DNA of 6,397 bases from assembly GCA_964364885.1 (NCBI GenBank), contig CAYIOA010000047.1, positions 1 to 6,397 of the forward strand. The letters are read 5' to 3'. Source of the DNA: UBA73 sp964364885 (lineage in GTDB: Archaea; Nanobdellota; Nanobdellia; Pacearchaeales; GW2011-AR1). The translations under genes were made by a program, and so were the position numbers. The notes below the pieces were generated by a model. That model had not been told where the DNA came from. It saw only the letters and a program-made list of their open reading frames with translations, and ran no database searches. Numbering within the stretch: position 1 is the stretch's first letter; every line of letters begins with the position of its first letter. Below are positions 1 to 5,355 of the stretch, piece after piece.

Positions 1-780
1 CTAAAAAAACTCAAATGCAAAAACAACAAGCGCCAGCAACAAAGCATAAAACCCGAACCATCTAAGATTTCTTCTTGAAGTTAGGATATATTTGTATAGA
101 GCATGAAGCACTAAAAGCCCGAATAAAAACGAAACAACTGTCGCCCAAATCAGGTTAGGAGGTAATTTATTGTTTCCTATCACTAAAATATTCGCCCCCA
201 AAATAACTGGGATAGACATTAAAAATGAAAATTTGACAGCGTCTTGCTCTTTTAATCCGCTTAATAATCCTGCTGAAATTGTCGTTCCACTTCGGGAAAT
301 TCCAGGAAGAATAGAAAAAACCTGCGCCAGACCGACAATAATAGCTCCGCGATAGCCAAAACCCTCTATCGAACGAGTTTTAACAAAACCAAAAGAAGCA
401 ATTAACAAAACTACTCCAGTAATGGCAAAACCGAATGCGACAACAATCAGATTAGAAAATACGCTCTCGAATATGTCCCTAAAAAGAAAACCAATAAGCC
501 CTGCAGGAATTGTAGCAATTAAAATTAAAATCCCAAGTCTTCCATTCTCACTCTTCCATTTCCCGGTTAATAATTCTCTGATAATATCAACAATGTCTGC
601 TCCAAAATAAACAAAAACAGACATTAAAGTGCCGAAATGCAGAGCAACATCAAATAACAAATCTCCCTTATAACCTAAAATCTTATTAAACAAAACTAAA
701 TGTCCTGAACTTGAAACAGGCAGCCATTCTGTAATGCCCTGAACAATTGCCAAAATAATCGCGCTTGCCAGCTCATTCAT
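1..780 (-). CDS. uppP: Undecaprenyl/polyprenyl-diphosphate phosphatase, UppP/BacA family
   Basis: A 259-aa, very hydrophobic membrane protein, close to the usual BacA/UppP length of about 260-275 aa. It carries both family signatures: QGITEWLPVSSSGH at residues 14-27 (with the conserved Glu, Ser and His) and PGISRSGTT at 159-167 (with the catalytic-site Arg163). The family removes a phosphate from C55-type polyprenyl diphosphate to recycle the lipid carrier. In archaea the carrier would serve protein glycosylation or surface polysaccharide rather than peptidoglycan; that part is inference. A TTG lies 7 codons upstream (801), but I chose the ATG at 780. It gives the typical family N-terminus, and a TATA-like box centred near 805.5 sits about 25 bp before it, which suits a leaderless mRNA. 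The stop is TAG at 1-3, so the gene is complete. It lies directly downstream of the tRNA-Ala gene on the same strand. Confidence 0.95.
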   Translation of the reverse strand: MNELASAIILAIVQGITEWLPVSSSGHLVLFNKILGYKGDLLFDVALHFGTLMSVFVYFGADIVDIIRELLTGKWKSENGRLGILILIATIPAGLIGFLFRDIFESVFSNLIVVAFGFAITGVVLLIASFGFVKTRSIEGFGYRGAIIVGLAQVFSILPGISRSGTTISAGLLSGLKEQDAVKFSFLMSIPVILGANILVIGNNKLPPNLIWATVVSFLFGLLVLHALYKYILTSRRNLRWFGFYALLLALVVFAFEFF

Positions 781-801
781 CAGATTAAGCAAATAAAACA
801 A

Positions 802-809
802 TTAATAAA
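802..809 (-). promoter_or_regulatory. TATA-like box of uppP
   Basis: On the minus strand this reads TTTATTAA. Its centre is about 25.5 bp upstream of the A of the ATG at 780, the spacing expected from an archaeal TATA box to the transcription start. A leaderless uppP mRNA is therefore predicted, and no Shine-Dalgarno motif precedes the ATG. The box lies in the short space after the tRNA gene, so uppP need not depend on read-through from the tRNA. Confidence 0.45.
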
Positions 810-813
810 TCTA

Positions 814-884
814 TGGACCTGTCGGGAATTGAACCCGAATCTCATCCATGCGAAGGACGCATTCTGCCGTTATACTACAGGCCC
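814..884 (-). tRNA. tRNA-Ala, anticodon CGC
   Basis: 71 nt, read on the minus strand. The acceptor stem is GGGCCTG/CAGGTCC with a G3-U70 wobble, the classical alanine identity element, and the discriminator is A73. The anticodon stem CGTCC/GGATG encloses the loop TTCGCAT, giving anticodon CGC for the Ala codon GCG. The T arm is TCGGG-TTCAATT-CCCGA. The variable loop is only four bases (AGAT). The D stem, GTAT against GAAT, is weak: one A-A mismatch and two G-U pairs. CCA is not encoded, as is common in archaea. I see no intron. A TATA box lies about 26 bp upstream of the mature 5' end. Confidence 0.93.
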
Positions 885-905
885 TGCTAATTCAAAAAAG
901 AGAAA

Positions 906-913
906 TATATAAA
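906..913 (-). promoter_or_regulatory. TATA box of tRNA-Ala
   Basis: The minus strand reads TTTATATA, a near-consensus archaeal TATA box. Its centre (909.5) lies about 26 bp upstream of tRNA nucleotide 1 (884), so transcription is predicted to start at or within a base or two of the mature 5' end. The sequence is AT-symmetric (ATATAT core), so it could also fire on the plus strand, with a start near 935, at the edge of the hairpin element. Confidence 0.6.
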
Positions 914-930
914 TCTATCAAAAAATCAAA

Positions 931-1034
931 AAGTCCTTGTTGCTTGGACTCATCAAAGTCCTATGGACTTTGAGTGCCGTCAAGAATCCGACTTTGGAGG
1001 ATTCTTGAGGTTTGGATGTCCAAAGCAACTTTGG
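931..1034. other. Nested inverted-repeat element, branched hairpin structure
   Basis: This lies in the 197-bp gene-free stretch between the tRNA and the small CxxC protein. An outer helix pairs 939-949 with 1018-1029: 11 bp with a single bulged base at 1024. It encloses two perfect hairpins. One is 953-961/965-973 (9 bp, loop TAT). The other is 980-989/999-1008 (10 bp, 9-nt loop). Local alternatives compete with the outer helix: 932-936/946-950, 1011-1016/1019-1024, and CCAAAG/CTTTGG at 1020-1025/1029-1034. On the minus strand the block is followed by T-rich sequence (917-930), as at an archaeal transcript end. It could be a structured RNA, a transcript 3' end, or a small palindromic repeat or MITE-like element. 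I do not recognise the family. Confidence 0.6.
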
Positions 1035-1042
1035 CATAAAGT

Positions 1043-1060
1043 AAAAACTAAAAAAAAGAA
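1043..1060 (-). terminator. Oligo-T terminator after the small CxxC gene
   Basis: On the minus strand, about 20-40 bp past the stop codon at 1082, there is a run of eight T (1057-1050) followed by a run of five T (1047-1043). Archaeal transcription commonly ends at such T tracts without a hairpin. If it works, transcription of the CxxC gene would stop before the inverted-repeat element. Confidence 0.5.
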
Positions 1061-1081
1061 CTATTCTAAGTGCATGATTGT

Positions 1082-1336
1082 CTACTCGTAAAGGATTTCA
1101 TAGTCATCAAAATTGGTCTCAACCTCGTTGTAATCTTCTTTTGCCAGGCTAAGTTCGTTTAACAAAGCCCCTCTGCAGCGCCAGCAAAGCGATTGTCTGA
1201 CTAACTTGTCAAGTTTATTTAAGTCGGGCAATAAAATCTCGCCCTCGCTTTGCTGCTCCTCCAAATCGTACCAAAGGTCAAATACAGTTTTGCACCGCTC
1301 ACACCTTACCGGCAGGACGTACATTTGTTGTTTCAT
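1082..1336 (-). CDS. Small two-CxxC (putative zinc-ribbon) protein, unknown function
   Basis: 84 aa with two CxxC knuckles, CERC at residues 12-15 and CWRC at 51-54. They are spaced as in a zinc ribbon, so binding of one Zn ion is likely. The linker between them is long and acidic. The C-terminal 20 residues are strongly acidic and rich in aromatic and Asp/Glu residues (ending EILYE). There is no signal peptide or membrane segment, so it is presumably cytoplasmic. I chose the ATG at 1336 because a TATA-like box is centred about 24-25 bp upstream, giving a leaderless mRNA. An out-of-frame ATG at 1340 leads into a different frame. A stand-alone gene with its own promoter and T-tract terminator is suggested. 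I do not recognise the family. Roles in nucleic-acid binding or as a protein adaptor are possible but unsupported. Confidence 0.8.
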   Translation of the reverse strand: MKQQMYVLPVRCERCKTVFDLWYDLEEQQSEGEILLPDLNKLDKLVRQSLCWRCRGALLNELSLAKEDYNEVETNFDDYEILYE

Positions 1337-1355
1337 GCATACAAGAAGTCAATAA

Positions 1356-1363
1356 CATATAAA
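1356..1363 (-). promoter_or_regulatory. TATA-like box of the CxxC gene
   Basis: The minus strand reads TTTATATG within an AT-rich context. Its centre (about 1359.5) is roughly 24 bp from the A of the ATG at 1336, fitting leaderless transcription. No Shine-Dalgarno motif precedes the ATG. Confidence 0.45.
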
Positions 1364-1406
1364 TAGATATATTAAACTAAGAAAACTATTTTGCAGACTA
1401 AAAGAA

Positions 1407-1418
1407 TTTATATATAAA
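1407..1418. promoter_or_regulatory. Palindromic TATA-like element
   Basis: TTTATATATAAA is a perfect 12-bp palindrome inside the 180-bp gap (1337-1516) between the CxxC gene and the secreted-protein gene. It could act as a TATA box in either direction. A larger inverted pair, TTGCAGA (1391-1397) and TCTGCAA (1437-1443), surrounds it. No open reading frame in this gap is convincing. Confidence 0.25.
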
Positions 1419-1463
1419 ATACCTCCAAAGTTACAATCTGCAAGCGACGATAACCAAGAAAAA

Positions 1464-1471
1464 TATTTATA
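1464..1471 (-). promoter_or_regulatory. TATA-like box with no obvious gene
   Basis: The minus strand reads TATAAATA. A start about 26 bp downstream would fall near 1441, at the TTGCAGA arm of the inverted pair 1391-1397/1437-1443. No start codon follows at a useful distance, so any product would be a short RNA or a long leader for the CxxC gene. The box may be chance in AT-rich DNA. Confidence 0.25.
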
Positions 1472-1486
1472 CCCTGTTACTCTGCA

Positions 1487-1513
1487 ATGTCAAAAGGATT
1501 TTCGGTTTGACAT
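1487..1513 (-). terminator. Stem-loop just after the secreted-protein gene
   Basis: A perfect 8-bp inverted repeat (ATGTCAAA at 1487-1494, TTTGACAT at 1506-1513, 11-nt loop) begins 3 nt past the stop codon at 1517-1519. No T run follows immediately; a run of five T comes about 24 nt later on the minus strand (1463-1459). It may be a 3'-end stabilising or terminating structure. The position next to the stop is the main support. Confidence 0.4.
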
Positions 1514-1516
1514 AAA

Positions 1517-3795
1517 TTAATAAGCCCCAGAAACAACACACACTCCATCAGAGCACGTTTGTCCAGAAGGACAATCCATAATCTGAGTGTTCTTAGCCCC
1601 AAAAGTTGTGCAATATTGCTCATAAATTTTATTTGCTGTATAACACGAGTCCACAAAAGAGCCGGAATTATCTGTGGCAGTTCCTTTAACACTAACATCT
1701 TTTCCATTATCTGTATCTGTGCATAAACCCGCGACAAGAACAACACAAGCACCATTCTGGCAGGTATAATCTCCCAAGGAACTGCAAAGTATGTCTTTTG
1801 TAAATATTGTACAAGAGCCTTCCTTAAGGGAATCAGAATTCTGGCATATGTCTGAGTAAGAAGCTGAGCCATTTGCTGGACTAACAGTTCCTTTTACAAA
1901 ATAATCTAGTCCTTCATCCGTATCTGTGCACGACGCTATAATATTATTAGTATTTGTTGTTGGCATTTTCCTCAAATTAAAAGTATAAATTCCGTCTCCG
2001 CGAGAAACTATAAAATCTCCTCTAAAATCTCTATATCCTTCTTTTGTTATACTGATATTATAATTCTCGCCTATTTTTAGCCCTCCAAACTTCAGCCGCC
2101 ATGCACTCTCTCCCTCTATAATTTCCCCAGCAGAAACACCATTTTTCTTAATCTCAATTTCAGCTCCAGAAATTGGTATTCTCCTGCCAGATTCTTTTAA
2201 TTGAATTATAATTTCCTTTGTTTCATCAGCAGCATTATCTGAACTTCTCGGAATTATTCCAAGATCCTCAAGAGCCCCTCCCCCAATAGCTCCTCCTATC
2301 ATTCCACCAACAATAACCGCCCCTATCATAATTGGTAATCCCCCACCAAGAAAAAAAGAAGCAGCAATTCCAGCTACCAGCGCGCCAATACCAGCACCAA
2401 TTAAAACATTAGGCTCTAGAAAAGGAAACGCTCCGCCCCCAACACATTTACCGCCATCACAAGTTTTTCCAGAAGGACAAGCAAAATGAGGAGCATAAGT
2501 TTTAGCAAGATCATTCTCATCGCATATCGCCTCTTTTACTTTTCCATTATCAGAACACGAATCATCAAGTCTTCTCCCATTTTTATCCACAACATAAGAT
2601 TTCACATCAAGATTTACTCCATCGTCATAATCAACACATTCCCCGCTTCCAGGACCAACACATATTCCATCCCTGCAAGATTTTCCTAAAGGACATGTAA
2701 CAGTGCGCGCTTCAAGACAATTATCGCCGCTACCACATCTATATTGAATCACTTGCGTATCTGACGAAGAAGAACATTTATCTGGAAATTCCTCTCCCTC
2801 TTTGTCAGTGCAAGTTCCAAAAACCATAGAACTTTGAGCATCGTCATCATCCTCGCACTTTCCACTCCCGGTTACAACCGTCTCTTCAACATCCTCATCA
2901 ATTACATCACTTGTTTGCTCGCTTTCTCCAACAACGCACCTCGCTCCAGCCTCGTCGTCTCTGCAGCTATATCCCTGCGGACAATTCTGTAAATCTCCCA
3001 GAAAGCTACCCGCTCCAGTTGCACTGCAATACGCCTCCCGAATTTTGCCAGAACTGCAAACATCTTTTACAGAACCAGCTCCATTAAATGTCGTATATCC
3101 TCCAACTAAAAAAGAAGGATCATCTGCAGGAAATACTCCATCTGAAGATGCAGTTGTAGCACTATCAGAATCAACACAACCGTTGGAATCTAAGCCCTGT
3201 TTTTTCATGCAATAATTAATTTTAACACCGCCAGCACTTGTAAAATAACCTCTTTCAACATATCCGCTAGAGCATCCTTCAGAACTAAATTTTGAATCAA
3301 TGCTCAGACCGTCTGAACTGGAAGAACTTCCTCTAACAACACAAAGAGTAACTATTTTTCCATAAAAATCAGCAAACTCCCCTTGCTTTTCTCCCCTAAT
3401 ACAAACGCTGTTATCAACCTGTAAAAAAGAATCACTCACAAAAGAGCCATCAGTTGTAAACGTGCTTTTTTTCGAGCAGTGGTACAAATCATCATTGGTT
3501 CCGTCCTTCACTAAACTCGCCTGCGAAAGCCCGCTTGAACAGACAGCTCCTCCAACCTGCTCCTCTGAAACAAATTCCTGCGCACTCGTAAAGCTAATAA
3601 AAAAACAGAGAATAAATAAAACNNNNNNNNNNNNNNNNNNNNNNNNNNNNNNNNNNNNNNNNNNNNNNNNNNNNNNNNNNNNNNNNNNNNNNNNNNNNNN
3701 NNNNNNNNNNNNNNNNNNNNNNAAACAAATTCCTGCGCACTCGTAAAGCTAATAAAAAAACAGAGAATAAATAAAACAAAAATGCCCCTCTTCAT
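1517..3795 (-). CDS. Secreted modular Cys-rich surface protein (gene interrupted by an assembly gap)
   Basis: Read with the gap collapsed (removing one 55-bp copy plus 100 Ns), this is one 707-aa frame from ATG 3795 to TAA 1517-1519. Residues 1-20 form a signal peptide (MKRG, a hydrophobic core, FTSA, then QEFV). A Cys-containing N-terminal region follows. Then come five modules of about 62-81 aa that start C-x-D-x-D and end C-P-x-G-x-x-C...C-V, at joined residues 155-235, 262-327, 335-399, 571-632 and 640-701. Between modules 3 and 4 lie a Gly-rich hydrophobic double segment (about 411-456) and a beta-rich domain (about 475-539) resembling carboxypeptidase-regulatory or PEGA-type folds. Two N-x-S sequons are present (NIS, NGS). 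The Cys pattern suggests disulfides outside the cell. Similar modules occur in large surface proteins of DPANN archaea (from memory). The function is unknown; envelope or adhesion roles are inference. A GAGGG motif precedes the ATG by 3 nt. As deposited, with Ns, the frame is broken and only a GTG-started 664-aa part (from 3511) stays open. Confidence 0.85.
3568..3622. repeat. 55-bp direct repeat, left copy (contig end)
   Basis: Identical over all 55 bases to 3723-3777. It ends exactly at the first N of the gap. It lies inside the 5' part of the secreted-protein gene (signal peptide region). It is best read as the overlapping end of one contig, not as a biological duplication. Confidence 0.97.
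3623..3722. other. 100-N scaffold gap
   Basis: Exactly 100 undetermined bases, the conventional filler for a gap of unknown size. Given the identical flanking 55-mers, the true gap length is probably negative (an overlap of 55 bp) and no sequence is missing. Confidence 0.98.
3723..3777. repeat. 55-bp direct repeat, right copy (contig end)
   Basis: Identical to 3568-3622 and begins exactly at the last N of the gap. It codes, on the minus strand, for joined residues 7 to about 25 of the secreted protein, including most of the signal peptide. Confidence 0.97.
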
Positions 3796-3798
3796 AAT

Positions 3799-3803
3799 CC
3801 CTC
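3799..3803 (-). promoter_or_regulatory. Possible ribosome binding site of the secreted-protein gene
   Basis: GAGGG on the minus strand lies 3 nt before the ATG at 3795. The spacing is short for a Shine-Dalgarno site, but this is the only purine-rich match in the leader. It is of interest because the other genes here look leaderless. Confidence 0.3.
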
Positions 3804-3824
3804 AAAATCTTAAATTCAAAAGAA

Positions 3825-3832
3825 TATTTAAA
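3825..3832. promoter_or_regulatory. Shared TATA box for divergent gatE and secreted-protein genes
   Basis: The plus strand reads TATTTAAA and the minus strand TTTAAATA, both good archaeal TATA boxes. The centre (3828.5) is 25.5 bp before the gatE ATG (3854), predicting a leaderless gatE mRNA. On the minus strand the centre is 33.5 bp before the ATG at 3795, predicting a leader of about 7-8 nt. Purine-rich BRE-like bases lie on both sides (AAAAGA before it on plus, CAAAGG before it on minus). The whole divergent intergenic region is only 58 bp. Confidence 0.5.
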
Positions 3833-3853
3833 CCTTTGGCAATAATCTAAAAT

Positions 3854-5290
3854 ATGGATTATCAAAAAATAGGATTAAAAGCAGGCTTGGAAATTCATCA
3901 GCAGTTAGACACAGGAAAATTATTTTGCAATTGTCCTTCTTATCTAAGAAAAGACACTCCGGATTTTACAATAAAAAGAAAACTCCATAAGGTTGCAGGA
4001 GAAACTGGCGAAATTGACACAGCAGTTGAATACGAGTCCTCTTTAAATAAAGAATTTACCTATCAAGGTTACAACAGCACGACTTGTCTTATCGAGATTG
4101 ATGAAGAGCCGCCCCATCAAATAAATCAGAATGCTTTAAACGAAGCAATAAAAATTGCTTTGTTATTAAATTGCGAAATTCATCAAAACTCGCAAATAAT
4201 GAGGAAAACAGTTATTGACGGCTCAAACACTTCTGGATTTCAAAGAACAGTTTTAATAGCGCACAATGGAAAATTAGAAACAAGTTTTGGGGAAGTTCCA
4301 ATCGAATCAATCGCTTTAGAAGAAGATGCAGCAAGAATAATCTCAAAAGACAAAAAAACATCTATTTATCGTCTTGACAGGCTTGGAATTCCCCTAGTCG
4401 AGATAACAACTTCTCCAGTATTAAAAACTCCAGAACAAATAAAAGAGGCCGCATTAAAAATTGGCGAGATTCTAAGAGCATGTAAAGTAAAGAGAGGCAT
4501 TGGCACAATACGGCAGGATATAAATGTAAGCATAAAAGGGCACGATAAAGTCGAAATTAAAGGATTTCAAGAGCCAGGCATGATGGTAAAAACAGCAGAA
4601 TTAGAAATACAAAGGCAGGAAGAAGAAATAAAAAAAGGAAAAAAAGAAGGAGAGGTAAGAAACGCGCTTCCCGACGGAAAAACAGAATTTCTAAGACCTC
4701 TGCCAGGAGGAGCGCGCATGTATCCTGAAACAGACCTTCCTCTTTTAAAGATAACAAGGGAGCAAATAAACAGCATTAAAAAAATTCTGCCAAAATTAAG
4801 GCATGAAATTAGGGACGAGCTAAAAAAGAAAGGTCTTTCAGAAGAGCTGATTAATTTAATTCTCGACAACAATTTAGAAGAATTTGAAGTTCTTTCTCAA
4901 GTATACTCAAAAAACCTGAATCTTACAGCCAAGATGATAACACTCTGGCGGGCAGAAATAGCAAAAAGGCAGAATAAGTCTCTTGAGCAAATAAAGTCAA
5001 TTCTGACAGAAAGCGTTCTTGAGCAAATTCTTGAAGCATTAAACTCAAAAGAAGCAGAAGAATCCGACATCAGAAATATAATGGAAAAAATTGCTTCAGG
5101 AAAGAAACTAAAAGAGGCATTAAGCTCAGAAAAAATATCTCATAATGAATTAGAAGAGGAAATATCAAAAATAGTCAGGGAAAAACCAGGTCTAAGCGCA
5201 AATGCTTATATGGGACTAGTAATGCAGAAGCATAAAGGAAAAATTGACGCCAAGAAAGCCATGGAAATCGTGAATAAGCTATTGAAATAA
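3854..5290 (+). CDS. gatE: Glu-tRNA(Gln) amidotransferase subunit E, short form without the AspRS-like insertion
   Basis: 478 aa. GatE works with GatD to turn Glu-tRNA(Gln) into Gln-tRNA(Gln) in archaea; the GatB/GatE part activates the glutamyl-tRNA with ATP. Signatures seen: GLEIHQQLD (11-19), GSNTSGFQRT (123-132, GatE-like rather than GatB-like), LEEDAAR (155-161), YRLDRLGIPLVEI (172-184), GIGTIRQDINVSI (215-227), RPLPGGARMYPETD (281-294), then the helical C-terminal tRNA-binding (YqeY-like) region from about 330 to the end. Usual GatE proteins are about 620-630 aa, with a roughly 140-aa AspRS-like (GAD) domain before the RPLPGGARMYPETD block. Here that place holds only a charged linker (about 254-270). 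No frameshift or stop is seen. The ATG fits leaderless transcription. gatD is not in the window. GatB is the main alternative, but the motifs fit GatE better. Confidence 0.95.
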   Translation: MDYQKIGLKAGLEIHQQLDTGKLFCNCPSYLRKDTPDFTIKRKLHKVAGETGEIDTAVEYESSLNKEFTYQGYNSTTCLIEIDEEPPHQINQNALNEAIKIALLLNCEIHQNSQIMRKTVIDGSNTSGFQRTVLIAHNGKLETSFGEVPIESIALEEDAARIISKDKKTSIYRLDRLGIPLVEITTSPVLKTPEQIKEAALKIGEILRACKVKRGIGTIRQDINVSIKGHDKVEIKGFQEPGMMVKTAELEIQRQEEEIKKGKKEGEVRNALPDGKTEFLRPLPGGARMYPETDLPLLKITREQINSIKKILPKLRHEIRDELKKKGLSEELINLILDNNLEEFEVLSQVYSKNLNLTAKMITLWRAEIAKRQNKSLEQIKSILTESVLEQILEALNSKEAEESDIRNIMEKIASGKKLKEALSSEKISHNELEEEISKIVREKPGLSANAYMGLVMQKHKGKIDAKKAMEIVNKLLK

Positions 5291-5315
5291 AAATCAGAGG
5301 CATACTAAATAAATG

Positions 5316-5323
5316 TTTTTAAA
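5316..5323 (+). promoter_or_regulatory. Possible TATA box of the GAPDH-like gene
   Basis: TTTTTAAA lies in the 65-bp space after gatE. Its centre is about 36 bp before the ATG at 5356, so a start near 5346 and a leader of about 10 nt would result. Only a weak AGGA precedes the ATG. The T run could also help to end the gatE transcript. Co-transcription with gatE remains possible. Confidence 0.35.
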
Positions 5324-5355
5324 CTCTAAGTTTATCCGTTTTCCAGGATAAAAAC

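Noticed and set aside
170..610. Two plus-strand frames (61 and 62 aa) opposite uppP
   Set aside because: Antisense to a well-supported membrane protein gene, with no signals of their own.
781..801. Extended uppP start at TTG 801
   Set aside because: It adds seven residues not typical of the family, and would put the start at the predicted TATA box. The ATG at 780 fits family length and promoter spacing.
931..1034. CRISPR array
   Set aside because: The repeated words are short and inverted rather than regularly spaced direct repeats, and there are no spacers of even length.
931..1034. C/D box small RNA
   Set aside because: The minus strand has a TGATGA like a C box, but no CTGA D box is present in the block.
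1477..1872. 131-aa open frame on the minus strand
   Set aside because: It overlaps the 3' end of the secreted-protein gene in another frame, and its composition looks like a frame shadow with no recognisable motif.
2486..2689. 67-aa plus-strand frame inside the secreted-protein gene
   Set aside because: Antisense shadow with low-complexity Ile/Ser content and no supporting signals.
3509..3511. GTG at 3511 as the true start of the secreted protein
   Set aside because: It would lack a signal peptide although the protein is Cys-rich and modular. Joining the contig ends gives a full signal peptide in frame.
3568..3777. Biological direct repeats or a mobile element target duplication around the gap
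   Set aside because: The 55-bp copies are identical and abut the Ns exactly. Collapsing them restores the gene, which fits an assembly overlap rather than an insertion.
3511..3795. 94-aa reading through the Ns on the minus strand, and the matching plus-strand frame
   Set aside because: They depend on an arbitrary 100-N length. After the gap, the minus reading is in the wrong frame for the secreted protein.
4557..4872. 66-aa and 101-aa frames opposite gatE
   Set aside because: They are antisense shadows of a Lys/Glu-rich coding region, giving Phe/Leu/Ser-rich nonsense, with no promoter or motif.
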